64,000 nucleotides of DNA from Mycolicibacterium mageritense. GTDB lineage: Bacteria; Actinomycetota; Actinomycetes; Mycobacteriales; Mycobacteriaceae. Both the position numbers and the translations under genes were made by a program. Location: contig NZ_AP022567.1 in the NCBI RefSeq assembly GCF_010727475.1, forward strand, positions 3,472,001 to 3,536,000, read 5' to 3'. Below, one piece after another: positions 7,222-16,359 of this stretch (its first letter is position 1; each line of letters begins with the position of its first letter). The notes beneath the pieces were generated by a model, which ran no database searches, had not been told where the DNA came from, and worked only from the letters and a program-made list of their open reading frames with translations.

Positions 7222-8501
7222 CCGATCTCGCGAGTGTCGACTACTTCTCCGACCCGGCGATCACGCAGGATCCCTATGCGTACTTCGACTACCTCCGCGA
7301 GCAGGGGCCGGTGTACGCCGAACCGCACCACGGCGTCGTGGCCGTCACCGGCTATCAGGAGGTGATGGCCGCGTTCAAGGACACCGACGCGTTCTCGGCG
7401 GTCAACGCGATCGGCGGCCCGTTTCCGCCGCTGCCGTTCGAACCCGAGGGCGACGACATCACCGCGCAGATCGAGGCGCACCGGCACGAGTTCCCGATCT
7501 TCGAACACATGGTGGTCATGGATCCGCCCGAGCACGAACGCGCGCGGTCCCTGCTCTCCAAGCTGCTGACACCGCGGCGGCTCAAGGAGAACGAGGACTT
7601 CATGTGGCAACTGGCCGATCAGGTGCTCGACGAGTTCATCGCGAACGGCCGCTGCGAGTTCCTCGGCGAGTACGCCAAACCCTTTGCCACCCTGGCGATC
7701 ACCGATCTGCTCGGGGTTCCCGAGGAGGATCGCGCCGAGTTCCGCCGCGCGCTGGGAGCCGACAAGCCTGCGGGCAACCGCGTGGGCGCACTCGACGGTG
7801 AGCCGGTGGGCCTCAACCCGCTGCAGTACCTCGACGACAAGTTCAGCGCGTACATCGCCGAGCGCCGGCGCACGCCTCACGCGGATGTCCTCGGCGGCAT
7901 GGCATCCGCAACCTATCCGGACGGATCGGTGCCGGAACTCCTGGAGGTGGTGCGTCCCGCGACGTTCCTGTTCGCGGCGGGGCAGGAGACCGTCACGAAA
8001 CTCCTCAGTGCGGCAGTGCAGACGCTGGGGGACCGCCCCGAGTTCCAGCAGCGCCTGCGCGACGAACCTGAGCTGATCCCGGCTTTCATCGAGGAAGCGC
8101 TGCGCATGCAGAGCCCGACCAAGGTCGACTTCCGCCTCGCCCGCAGAACCACGACCCTGGGTGGCGTGCCCATCAAAGCCGGCACGGTGCTCATGCTGTG
8201 CCTGGGCGCGGCGAACCGGGATCCGCGCAAGTTCACCGACCCGCACGAGTTCCGGATCGACCGGCCGAACGTGCGTGAGCACATCGCATTCGGGCGCGGC
8301 ATCCACACCTGTGCGGGGGCGCCGCTGGCCCGGGTCGAAGGCCAGGTCACCGTGCGCCGCCTGCTGAACCGGATGCGCGACATCACCATCAGTGAAGCCG
8401 AACACGGGCCCGCCGAGGACCGGCGTTACACCTACGAGCCCACGTTCCTGCTGCGCGGTCTCACGCGATTGCACATCGAGTTCACGCCAGTGACAGCGTG
8501 A
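7218..8501 (+). CDS. Cytochrome P450 monooxygenase
   Basis: A bacterial class I P450 of 427 residues. The I-helix oxygen motif is AAGQETV near residue 253, the K-helix ExxR is EEALR near 293, and the haem loop is FGRGIHTCAG near 355 with the thiolate cysteine. I cannot place it in a CYP family with certainty. It is coupled to the ferredoxin in front and shares an operator with the SDR at 5405, which suggests hydroxylation followed by alcohol oxidation. Its 3' end overlaps the convergent flavoprotein gene by 20 bp. Confidence 0.92.
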   Translation: MTDLASVDYFSDPAITQDPYAYFDYLREQGPVYAEPHHGVVAVTGYQEVMAAFKDTDAFSAVNAIGGPFPPLPFEPEGDDITAQIEAHRHEFPIFEHMVVMDPPEHERARSLLSKLLTPRRLKENEDFMWQLADQVLDEFIANGRCEFLGEYAKPFATLAITDLLGVPEEDRAEFRRALGADKPAGNRVGALDGEPVGLNPLQYLDDKFSAYIAERRRTPHADVLGGMASATYPDGSVPELLEVVRPATFLFAAGQETVTKLLSAAVQTLGDRPEFQQRLRDEPELIPAFIEEALRMQSPTKVDFRLARRTTTLGGVPIKAGTVLMLCLGAANRDPRKFTDPHEFRIDRPNVREHIAFGRGIHTCAGAPLARVEGQVTVRRLLNRMRDITISEAEHGPAEDRRYTYEPTFLLRGLTRLHIEFTPVTA

Positions 8502-9714
8502 CCGTCCCGCCGTTCCGGTCAGCGCCGTCGAGAATGCTCGACGGCACCCGGAACACCCGGCCCGGTGACGCGGGCCATGGCAGGGTCTTGCGTCCGACGA
8601 GCCTGCCATCCTGATGGGCAACGACTTTCGGGATCCGCACGAGCTTGTCGGTCCACAACAGCAGCCGGTGGCGCGCGGGCGCCGGGTCGCCGGGCCGCAG
8701 CAGGCCGGGTGACACCCACCGCAGCGGCGCGCCGGCCTCGATCCGCACCCCGTCACCCGCGGCGGGCCTGCCGTCGAGATACCGGCGTACCTGGGCGGCG
8801 ACGTGGCGGCCGTCGAGGGCCGCGATGTCGGCGGTGTCGACCGGGTGCAGCAGGTTGCCGATCGCGAACACGCCGTCGCGGCTGGTTCGCAACGCGGTGT
8901 CGACGACGGGCCCGAGGGTGCCGCGGTCGATGTCGAGACCGGCGGCCCGGGCCAGCTCATGGTCGGGGATCCAATCACCCGTGAAAACCACGGTGTCGCA
9001 GTCGATGACACGTCGCTGCCCGGTGCGCGTGTTCTCGATCTCGACGCCCTGAAGCACGGGTTTGCCGATGATGCGGGTCACGCGCGTGGTGGTCGCGATG
9101 TCCACATCGAGCAGCGGCGTGCGGCCCGCGAGATTGAACATCGCGTACGACTCGGGCGACGGGTACTCCGTCGTCATCAGCACTGTGCGGCAGCCGGCGT
9201 GCTTGAGGGTCAGCACGGCCGAGTAGCTCACCAGTTCCGCGCCGACGACCACCGCGCGGCTCCCGACCTGGCGGTGTTTGAGGTGTACGGCGTTCTGCAG
9301 GTGTCCCGTTGTGTACACCCCGGCGGGCCGGTCGCCGGGGATCATGCGCGCCGGCCGGGGGCGTTCGCGGGCGCCCGTGGCCAGCACGACGGCGCGTGCG
9401 TCGATGCGTTCGCGGCCCTGCGGCGAGGTGACGTCCAGTGCGGTGGCGTCGGCCCATCCGGTGACCATCGCGCTCGTGCGGATGCTCGCCCCGGCGGTGA
9501 CGGCACCCTGCACCAGTCGGCGCGCGTACGCGGGCCCGCTGATGAACGTCTTCATGTCACGGATCCCGTATCCGGGATGATCGCTGTGCCGCGGAATGCC
9601 GCCTGCCGCGAGTTCACGTTCCAGGACAACGACTTTGTGGTACGGGGCCAGCTCGGCGGCCGCGGTGAGGCCCGCGGGCCCGCCGCCGACGATCGCAACG
9701 TCGTAGGTGGTCAT
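8482..9714 (-). CDS. NAD(P)/FAD-dependent oxidoreductase, GlpB/sarcosine-oxidase-alpha-like
   Basis: A 410-residue pyridine-nucleotide-disulphide-type flavoprotein. It has the FAD dinucleotide site MTTYDVAIVGGGPAGLTAAA at the N-terminus, a second nucleotide motif around residue 150 (RAVVVGAELVSYSA) and the late FAD motif DGVFAIGNLLHP near 312. Start ATG 9714 overlaps the stop of the GlpA-like gene (ATGA). It is the last gene of a five-gene run under the DeoR regulator. I infer an electron-transferring partner of the preceding dehydrogenase, as such pairs occur in polyol phosphate oxidation. Confidence 0.8.
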   Translation of the reverse strand: MTTYDVAIVGGGPAGLTAAAELAPYHKVVVLERELAAGGIPRHSDHPGYGIRDMKTFISGPAYARRLVQGAVTAGASIRTSAMVTGWADATALDVTSPQGRERIDARAVVLATGARERPRPARMIPGDRPAGVYTTGHLQNAVHLKHRQVGSRAVVVGAELVSYSAVLTLKHAGCRTVLMTTEYPSPESYAMFNLAGRTPLLDVDIATTTRVTRIIGKPVLQGVEIENTRTGQRRVIDCDTVVFTGDWIPDHELARAAGLDIDRGTLGPVVDTALRTSRDGVFAIGNLLHPVDTADIAALDGRHVAAQVRRYLDGRPAAGDGVRIEAGAPLRWVSPGLLRPGDPAPARHRLLLWTDKLVRIPKVVAHQDGRLVGRKTLPWPASPGRVFRVPSSILDGADRNGGTVTLSLA

Positions 9715-11117
9715 CGCGTGGTCTCCTGCAGTACGGCGGGTCGTTCTGGTTGACGTTCGCGGTCGAAGATCGCCTGCACCTCGGCGCCGCAGAAGAACGC
9801 CTGGCAGCGGCCGTTCATGACGCGCGTGCGCCGCCGCAGCCCTTCGAGCGCTGCTGGTGCGATGACGGACTGGCATGCGTCACGCATCTCACCCTCGGTG
9901 ACGCGCTCGCAGAAGCACACGATGCGGCCGTAGGCCGGGTCGGCGGCGATCTTGTCGGCCTCCTGATACGGCCGGGGGAACGCTTCGCCGAGGTTGGGCA
10001 TGCGTGGTGGCGCGGGCAGGTCGGTGCGTGGGGCCAGTATGAGCCCGGCCGAAACCAATTGGTCGCGAACGTATTCCGCGATGGCCATGCCCGCGGTCAG
10101 CCCGGTCGAGCGGATGCCGCCGACCAGCAGATAGTTCTGCGCGGTGTCGGCCTCGATCAGGTAGTCGCCGTGGTCGATGGCCGCGCGCAACCCGGCGTAG
10201 GTCGCGGTGACCTCCTCGTCGAGCAGTCGCGGCATGAGCGCGCGCCCCTTCTCGAGCAGGAATTCGAAACCGGTCTCCGACGTCCCGGTCGCGGTGCGGT
10301 CGGTGAGATCCTCGGACGTGGGGCCGAGCATGACGTTGCCGTAGATGGTGGGGCTGACGAGCACGCCCTTGCCGCGCGACGTGGGCACGGGTAGCACGAT
10401 CTTGTCGACCAGCGGGCGCGCGAGCTTGTCGTAGACGATGAGCTCGCCGCGGCGCGGGGTCACGGTGAACCGGGAATGGCCGAACAGGCCGTCGATCACG
10501 TCTGCACCGAGGCCCGCGGCGTTGATCACCCACCGTGCGGATACGGGACCACCTGTGGTGTGCAGAACCGTGCCGTCACCGGTCTTTTCGATGCTCTCGA
10601 CGCGGTGATTGCGCAGCAGTGCGGCGCCCCGGTTGACGGCGTCGGTGGCCAGCGCGAGGTTGACGGTCCAGGTGCAGATGATCGATTCGTCGGGCACGGT
10701 CAGCCCGCCGAGCGCGCCCGGGCCGAGGTGGGGGACGGCGGCGTAGACCGCGTCGGAATCCACGATCTCGCACCGGTGGTAGCCGTTGGCCTCGGCCTTG
10801 TCCTTCAAACCCGGTAGCGCGGCGAGTTGTTCGCCGTCCCACGCCACCAGGATCGCACCGGTGTGTTCGATCGGGATACCGGTGTGCGTCGCGTAGTCGG
10901 ACAGCAGGTGGTAACCGCGGCTGACCATCGCCGATTCGAGCGTGCCGGGCTTGGCGTCAAAACCGGTGTGCAGGATTGCGGTGTTGGCCTTGCTCGTGCC
11001 GTCGCCCACATCGTCGCGGGCTTCCAGCAGCGCGACCGACAGTTGGTGGCCGGACAGTTCGCGTGCGATGGCCGAGCCGACGATGCCTGCGCCGATCACC
11101 GCGACGTCGTAGTTCAT
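9711..11117 (-). CDS. GlpA-like FAD dehydrogenase with BFD [2Fe-2S] domain
   Basis: A 468-residue protein of the DAO/glycerol-3-phosphate-dehydrogenase type, with MNYDVAVIGAGIVGSAIARE as its FAD site. Its C-terminal BFD-like [2Fe-2S] domain has the four cysteines in CFCERVTEGEM and NGRCQAFFCG (about residues 397-445). The expected reaction is oxidation of a sn-glycerol-3-phosphate-like polyol phosphate. It overlaps both neighbours by 4 bp. Placed after an FGGY kinase, it would oxidise that kinase's product. The real substrate is not shown by the sequence. Confidence 0.85.
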   Translation of the reverse strand: MNYDVAVIGAGIVGSAIARELSGHQLSVALLEARDDVGDGTSKANTAILHTGFDAKPGTLESAMVSRGYHLLSDYATHTGIPIEHTGAILVAWDGEQLAALPGLKDKAEANGYHRCEIVDSDAVYAAVPHLGPGALGGLTVPDESIICTWTVNLALATDAVNRGAALLRNHRVESIEKTGDGTVLHTTGGPVSARWVINAAGLGADVIDGLFGHSRFTVTPRRGELIVYDKLARPLVDKIVLPVPTSRGKGVLVSPTIYGNVMLGPTSEDLTDRTATGTSETGFEFLLEKGRALMPRLLDEEVTATYAGLRAAIDHGDYLIEADTAQNYLLVGGIRSTGLTAGMAIAEYVRDQLVSAGLILAPRTDLPAPPRMPNLGEAFPRPYQEADKIAADPAYGRIVCFCERVTEGEMRDACQSVIAPAALEGLRRRTRVMNGRCQAFFCGAEVQAIFDRERQPERPAVLQETTR

Positions 11118-12538
11118 GAAGTCTCCTGGGGGTAGGTGGTCGCCGCCAGATCGCGCCAGGCGGAGCGGAATTCGCTCGCTCGGGCGGCAGTCCAGCGGGG
11201 TTCGTAGCTGGCCGACGGTGTCCAGTCGGTGACGACGTCGCGCACCGATCGGTCGGGGTTCAGGCTGAGCCGGGCCAGCGCGGCGGCGCCGAGTGCGGTG
11301 GCGTGTGCCGACGGGTACACGTCGACCGGGATCTGCAAGATGTCGGCGCACGCCTGCATGAGCACCGTGGACTGGGTCAGGCCGCCGTCGGCACGCAGCC
11401 GCGTCAACGGGACCGCGTCGTCGTTGATCGCCGAGATCAGCTCGCCGACCTGTGCGGCTATGCCCTGAAGTACCGCGAGCACGATGTGCTCGCGCCCGGT
11501 CGACAGGGTCATGCCCGAAATAGCGGCTGTCGCATGAGATTTCCACCAGGGCGCGGCGAGTCCGGCCAGCGCGGGCACGCACAGCACGCCGGCGTTGTCC
11601 GGCGCGGCGACCGTGTCGAGCTCCTTGGGGCCGGAGACGATGCCGAGTGAGCACAGCCATTTGACCGCAGACGCGGCCGTGTACACCTGGCCGTCGATGC
11701 AGTAGGTGTCCTGCCCGCCGACGCGCCAGGCCACCGACGACGTGAGACCCGCGGTGGAATGCACGGGTGTGCCACCGGTATTGGCCAGCAGGAAGGCGCC
11801 CGTGCCGAACGTGCATTTTGCCATGCCCGGTTCGAGGCAGGCCTCAGCCAGCAGCGCGGCCTGCTGGTCCACCACGACCCCACCGACGGGCACGTCGGAG
11901 CCGAATGCCGATGTGGTGCCGATGGTCTCGTCGTTCGCGACGATCTGCGGCAGTTTCTCATCGGCCAGGCCGAAGGCCGCGAGCAGCTCGTGGCTCCAGT
12001 CCCGCCCGCCGAGCTCCACGGCCAGCGACCGGCTGGCCGTGGTCGCATCGGTGACGAACGCGCCGGTGAGTTGGTGCAGCAGCCAGGTGTCCGATGTGGT
12101 CACCACGCCGGAGGACTCCAGGTTCTGGCGCAGCCATGCCATCTTCGGCGCCGAGAAGTAGGAATCCAGCACCAGTCCCGTGCGCTCGGCGAACATGTCG
12201 CGATGCTGGGCAAGCTCGGCGCACAGCGGCTCGGCGCGCCGGTCCTGCCACACAAGCGCCTGCGTGAGCGGACGGCCCGTATCAGGATCCCAGGCCAACA
12301 CGGTTTCGCCTTGATTGGCCAGCGACACCGCGTCGACCGACCGTCCGGCTTGTGCCAGGGCGGCGCGGCCGGCGCCGAGCACGGATTCCAGCAGTTCTGC
12401 CGGATCCTGCTCGACACCGCCGCCGTCGAGGTAACGCGGGTGCACCGCCACCTCGGCCAGGCCGACGACACCTTGTTCGGGGTCCACGACGATCGCCTTG
12501 GTGCCCGAGGTGCCCTGGTCGATGGCCAATACGGTCAT
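11114..12538 (-). CDS. Glycerol kinase-like FGGY carbohydrate kinase
   Basis: A 474-residue FGGY kinase. The phosphate-1 loop is AIDQGTSGTKAIVVD at residues 5-19. The signature region includes YCIDGQVYTAASAVKWL near 305 and the ATP-site motif GGLTQSTVLMQ near 398, both close to glycerol kinases. The start ATG 12538 overlaps the permease stop. It would phosphorylate a polyol taken up by the cell. Glycerol is the simplest guess, but the pairing with an APC permease makes another hydroxylated substrate possible. Confidence 0.88.
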   Translation of the reverse strand: MTVLAIDQGTSGTKAIVVDPEQGVVGLAEVAVHPRYLDGGGVEQDPAELLESVLGAGRAALAQAGRSVDAVSLANQGETVLAWDPDTGRPLTQALVWQDRRAEPLCAELAQHRDMFAERTGLVLDSYFSAPKMAWLRQNLESSGVVTTSDTWLLHQLTGAFVTDATTASRSLAVELGGRDWSHELLAAFGLADEKLPQIVANDETIGTTSAFGSDVPVGGVVVDQQAALLAEACLEPGMAKCTFGTGAFLLANTGGTPVHSTAGLTSSVAWRVGGQDTYCIDGQVYTAASAVKWLCSLGIVSGPKELDTVAAPDNAGVLCVPALAGLAAPWWKSHATAAISGMTLSTGREHIVLAVLQGIAAQVGELISAINDDAVPLTRLRADGGLTQSTVLMQACADILQIPVDVYPSAHATALGAAALARLSLNPDRSVRDVVTDWTPSASYEPRWTAARASEFRSAWRDLAATTYPQETS

Positions 12539-14025
12539 TTCACCGAATCCTCGGTGGGAGTTGCCAAGTGGTCGAGTTCCGCGTCGATCGACGCCATCTC
12601 CGGCATCTTCAGCCCATGCCTGCCGCGGGTGACCAGCAGGTACCCGAGATAGACCGCACCGATGGCCACCATGATCGCCGCATACAACCAAGGATCTTTG
12701 AAGGACGCGTCGCGGAACAGCGAAAGCTCGAAAACGAGCCACACGACCGCGACGACGAGGATAGGGATCTCCCAGCGGCCCAGGCTGAATCCCTTGCTCG
12801 CGGGCAGCCGCTTGCGGGTCGCGATGTAGAGCGCCACGGTGATGGCGTAGATGATCGCGGGCAGCAACGTGGCGGCGGAGAACAGCTTGAACAGCGCGTC
12901 GGTGCTGGTCGAGAACAGTCCGAGGATCACGGCCGAGATGGCGGCCATGACGATGGTCGCGTTGAGCGGGGTGCCGAACCGTGGTGACACCTTGTGCAGC
13001 ACCTGCCAGCCCGGGAAGCGCTGGTCGCGCGACATGGCCCAGACCAACCGGACGCCGCTCATCAGGATGACCAGACCGCACGCGAAGATCGCGATGGCCA
13101 CCAGGACCAGCAGCGCGGTGCCGACGAACGAGCCGAGGATGTCACGGATGACGTCGGCGATCGGGGTGCCCGACTCGGCCAGTGCGGTCGGGTCGTTGAC
13201 CGCGGCCGTGACCACGAGCAGGAACAGGAAGCCGAGTACACCCGAGGCCAGGACTGCCTGCCACATCGCGCGAGGCACAACGATTTCGGGTTTCTTGGTC
13301 TCCTCGGCGAGGTTGGCCGCGGACTCGAACCCGACGATCGTGAAGGCGCCGAGCAGGAAGCCCAGCATCCACGGTCCGGCCGACGTCGCTGTGCCGAAGC
13401 TCCAGTACCCGTCTGCCGGAATCTCGCCGCGCGAGAACAGGTTTCCGACCGAGAGCTTGTGGGCGATCACGCCGACGATGAACAACAGCACCACCAGGGC
13501 CACCATGCCGATCAGTTCCGCCGTCACGGCGAAGTTGTTGACCCGTTCGGTCCACCTCGTGGACAACCCGACGAGCAGGGCTTGCAGCAGCAGCACGCCC
13601 GCGGTGATCAGGAACGCGGTCGCGGGCGTTCCGGTGAAGTCGAACAGTGCGGGCACCACCGTCGACGCGACCGTGTAATCGACCGCGACGACGACGATCG
13701 CCAGGAACGTGAACGAGATCCAGCCGGTGATCCAGCCGAAGATGGGGTTGGCGAGCCGCGACACCCACTGATAGGCGTATCCGGTGACCGGGATGCGGGC
13801 GGCGAGCGATCCGAGCAGCAGCGCAACGGCGAGCTGGCCGATGATCACGATGGGCCAGGTCCAGATGCCCAATGGGCCTGAGCTGTTGAGCACGCTGCCG
13901 TACGTGGTGAAGATTCCGGTGGCGATGGAGACGAAGGCGAACGCCACGGCGAAAGACGCGAACCTGCCGGTCGCGCGTTCCAATGTTTCGGTATAGCCGT
14001 ACGGCGTTGTGGAAGAATCTGTCAT
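12535..14025 (-). CDS. APC-superfamily permease
   Basis: A 496-residue integral membrane protein with about twelve hydrophobic segments. It shows the amino acid/polyamine/organocation signature, including a first helix with GIFTTYGSVLNSSGP and a second with IVIIGQLAVALLLGSLAARI. It lies first after deoR, with an 86-bp gap that holds a hairpin. ATG 14025 gives the usual N-terminus for the family (short polar tail then helix 1). APC proteins normally move amino acids or amines, so its place in a polyol-kinase operon is odd and the substrate is open. Confidence 0.85.
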   Translation of the reverse strand: MTDSSTTPYGYTETLERATGRFASFAVAFAFVSIATGIFTTYGSVLNSSGPLGIWTWPIVIIGQLAVALLLGSLAARIPVTGYAYQWVSRLANPIFGWITGWISFTFLAIVVVAVDYTVASTVVPALFDFTGTPATAFLITAGVLLLQALLVGLSTRWTERVNNFAVTAELIGMVALVVLLFIVGVIAHKLSVGNLFSRGEIPADGYWSFGTATSAGPWMLGFLLGAFTIVGFESAANLAEETKKPEIVVPRAMWQAVLASGVLGFLFLLVVTAAVNDPTALAESGTPIADVIRDILGSFVGTALLVLVAIAIFACGLVILMSGVRLVWAMSRDQRFPGWQVLHKVSPRFGTPLNATIVMAAISAVILGLFSTSTDALFKLFSAATLLPAIIYAITVALYIATRKRLPASKGFSLGRWEIPILVVAVVWLVFELSLFRDASFKDPWLYAAIMVAIGAVYLGYLLVTRGRHGLKMPEMASIDAELDHLATPTEDSVK

Positions 14026-14078
14026 CGATCGGGCTTTCTTGACTGGAATTGACTGTTTCGGGAGGAGAGGCTCGGTCC

Positions 14079-14104
14079 GCGGGCGGCGCTGCAACGCCGC
14101 CCGC
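14079..14104 (-). terminator. Hairpin between deoR and the permease gene
   Basis: A perfect 10-bp GC stem (GCGGGCGGCG with CGCCGCCCGC) closes a 6-base loop directly downstream of deoR on the minus strand. No T tract follows. It may terminate most deoR transcripts or attenuate read-through into the permease operon. Confidence 0.6.
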
Positions 14105-14111
14105 ACCCGTA

Positions 14112-14888
14112 TCAGGCGCTGGGACGCGCCGACAGGACAACACCTCCCGTCTCTTCGATGGCTGCTGCAACAGCCGGATCGGTGTTCTGATCGGTGATGA
14201 GTCCGTCGACGGCGCTGAACTCGCACACGCGGTACGGCGCGACCTGCCCGAGCTTGGACGAGTCGGCCAGGATGTAACTGCGTGCGCTGTTCGCGATGAT
14301 CGTGCGACGCACGTCGACCTCGTCGAAGTGGTAGTCGGTGAGCCCGGCCTGCGCGTCGACCCCGCCGGATCCGAGCAGTGCGATGTCGGCGTAGATGTCG
14401 GCGAAAAAGGCCTTGGCGTGCGCGTTCGAGCAGGCCAGGTCACCCGCGCGGACCCGGCCCCCGGCCACCAGCACCGTGATTCCCGGCCGGTCGGCCAGTT
14501 CCACGGCGACCGGCAGTGACGGCGTGATCACCGTTCCGGTGAATCCGCGGGGGATCGCCTGCGCGACCGCCACAGCCGTCGTCCCGATGTCGATGACCAC
14601 GGTCTGGCCGTTCTTGAGCAGACCCGCGGCGACCCGCGCCAGCTGGGCCTTGGCCTGGTGCCGGATGATCGTGCGCTCGGTGTAGGTGGGTTCGATGACA
14701 TGCCGGTCGGCGACGGCGGCCGCGCCGCCGTGTACCCGGCGCAGTGCGCCCTGTTCTTCGAGGAGTGCCAGGTCACGCCGCACCGTCTCGGCCGAGACTC
14801 CGAGCAGGCGGACCAGCTCATCGGTGCTGACCGCCTGGGTGGCGCCGACCGCTTCGACGATCGCCTCATGCCGCTCAACTGGCAGCAC
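14112..14888 (-). CDS. DeoR-family transcriptional regulator
   Basis: A 258-residue DeoR/GlpR-type repressor. The N-terminal winged HTH is VSTDELVRLLGVSAETVRRD near residue 20. The C-terminal sugar-phosphate sensor domain resembles ribose-5-phosphate isomerase, with motifs such as VIDIGTTAVAVAQ and the triple ILADSSKLG. The start is GTG 14888. It heads the APC-kinase-flavoprotein run, which fits regulation by a phosphorylated polyol made by the kinase. Confidence 0.88.
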   Translation of the reverse strand: MLPVERHEAIVEAVGATQAVSTDELVRLLGVSAETVRRDLALLEEQGALRRVHGGAAAVADRHVIEPTYTERTIIRHQAKAQLARVAAGLLKNGQTVVIDIGTTAVAVAQAIPRGFTGTVITPSLPVAVELADRPGITVLVAGGRVRAGDLACSNAHAKAFFADIYADIALLGSGGVDAQAGLTDYHFDEVDVRRTIIANSARSYILADSSKLGQVAPYRVCEFSAVDGLITDQNTDPAVAAAIEETGGVVLSARPSA

Positions 14889-14911
14889 GACTGACCGCCA
14901 ATGTGGATTTT

Positions 14912-14966
14912 TGACCGGGCATGACGGTAATTGTGGGGTGTTGCCTGGCTCACGTCAACCGGGCAC
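14912..14966 (-). promoter_or_regulatory. Promoter and repeated motif upstream of deoR
   Basis: On the minus strand TTGACG (14953-14958) and CACAAT (14930-14935) are separated by exactly 17 bp. A motif TGCCCGGTYnA is present twice in direct orientation, at about 14912-14922 and 14955-14965, flanking the promoter. Repeats of this kind fit a DeoR operator. Confidence 0.6.
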
Positions 14967-14973
14967 GAAAAAA

Positions 14974-16359
14974 TCAACGCATGGCGATGCGGATGTTCTT
15001 CACCTGCTGGAACTCGCGCAGACCTTCCAGCCCGCCGGTCCGGCCGAAGCCACTCTGCTTGTAGCCGCCGTACGGACCCTGCGGAGAGATGTCGCTGAAC
15101 TGGTTGATCCACACCGATCCGGACTCGAGCCCGCGGGCCACCCGATGTGCGCGGTTCAGGTCCGTGGTCTGGACGAACGCGTTGAGCCCGTAGGGAGTGT
15201 CGTTGGCGATCCGCACGGCATCGTCCTCGTCGCGGAATCTCATGACCGACACGACCGGGCCGAATGTCTCGGTTTGCGCGAGCGCCGACGCGTTGTCGAC
15301 GCCGCCGAACACGGTCGGCTCGATGAAGTAGCCGTCGGCAAGGGCGCCGCCGATCCGGTTGCCGCCCAACAACAGCTCGCCCGCACCTGTGGACACCGCG
15401 GTTTCGATGGTGGCCAGGATCCGGTCGGCTGCAGACCGGCTGATCATGGGCCCGAAGACCGTCGCGGGATCGGTCGGGTCACCGACCTTGGCCGCAGCGA
15501 CGACCGCAAGGAACTTCTCCAGGAATTCGTCGTACACCGTTTCGTGCACCAGGATCCGGCTCGCGCACGCACAGCTCTGGCCGGATTGCATGAGTGGACC
15601 CTGGTGCGCCGACAACGTGGCGGCGAGGTCCAGGTCGGCATCGTCGAACACGATGTTCGCCGATTTGCCGCCCAGTTCGGTGACCACGGGCGTCAGATTC
15701 GTCGCGGCAGCCTGCAACACCTTGCGCGCGGTCGTGCCACCTCCCGTGAAGGCGATCTTGCCGACGCCGGCGTGTCGCACCAGCGCGTCGCCGCCCTCGG
15801 CATCTGCGGGTACGACGCCGACGAGGCCCGCGGGCAGACCTGCCTCGGCGCACAATTCGCCGAAGTGCCGGGCCGCGAACGGCGCGAGCTCCGAGGGCTT
15901 CAAGACCACGGCGTTGCCCGCAGCCAACGCAGGCACGGCGCACGACGCCGCAACCGCGAGGGCGCCGTTCCACGGCGTGAGTACGGCGACGACGCCATAG
16001 GGCTCCCGCTCGACGAGATTGATGTCGAACGACCCGTTGACCGGGGTGCTGACGCCGTGCGGCTTGTCGACGTAGCCCGCGAAATGCCGGAGGAATCGCT
16101 CGAGCAGCAGTGCGGTGCCCGCGAACGAGATCGGCACCCCGTAATCGGCAACGTTGAGCCCGGCGAGTTCGTCGAGGCGGTCGTGCACCACGTCGGCAAG
16201 GTCGATCAGCAGATCCCGTCGCCGGTCGACGGTGAGCGCCACCCATTCTCGCTGCGCTTCGGCGGCCGTGCGGACCGCGTGGTCGATCTCTCGGGCCCCG
16301 GCCAGGGTCACCGTCCCGTTGGGCCGGCCGGTCGCGGGATAGATGTGATCGACGATCAT
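14974..16359 (-). CDS. Aldehyde dehydrogenase (NAD(P)-dependent)
   Basis: An ALDH-superfamily enzyme of 461 residues. The catalytic set is visible: Asn in LTPWNGALAV (about 145), Glu in VTELGGKSANIV (about 243) and the nucleophile Cys in GQSCACAS (about 277). The start ATG 16359 overlaps the CMD gene stop by 4 bp. It is last in an operon with two mycofactocin-type SDRs, so it likely oxidises an aldehyde made from an alcohol by those enzymes. The substrate is unknown. Confidence 0.9.
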   Translation of the reverse strand: MIVDHIYPATGRPNGTVTLAGAREIDHAVRTAAEAQREWVALTVDRRRDLLIDLADVVHDRLDELAGLNVADYGVPISFAGTALLLERFLRHFAGYVDKPHGVSTPVNGSFDINLVEREPYGVVAVLTPWNGALAVAASCAVPALAAGNAVVLKPSELAPFAARHFGELCAEAGLPAGLVGVVPADAEGGDALVRHAGVGKIAFTGGGTTARKVLQAAATNLTPVVTELGGKSANIVFDDADLDLAATLSAHQGPLMQSGQSCACASRILVHETVYDEFLEKFLAVVAAAKVGDPTDPATVFGPMISRSAADRILATIETAVSTGAGELLLGGNRIGGALADGYFIEPTVFGGVDNASALAQTETFGPVVSVMRFRDEDDAVRIANDTPYGLNAFVQTTDLNRAHRVARGLESGSVWINQFSDISPQGPYGGYKQSGFGRTGGLEGLREFQQVKNIRIAMR

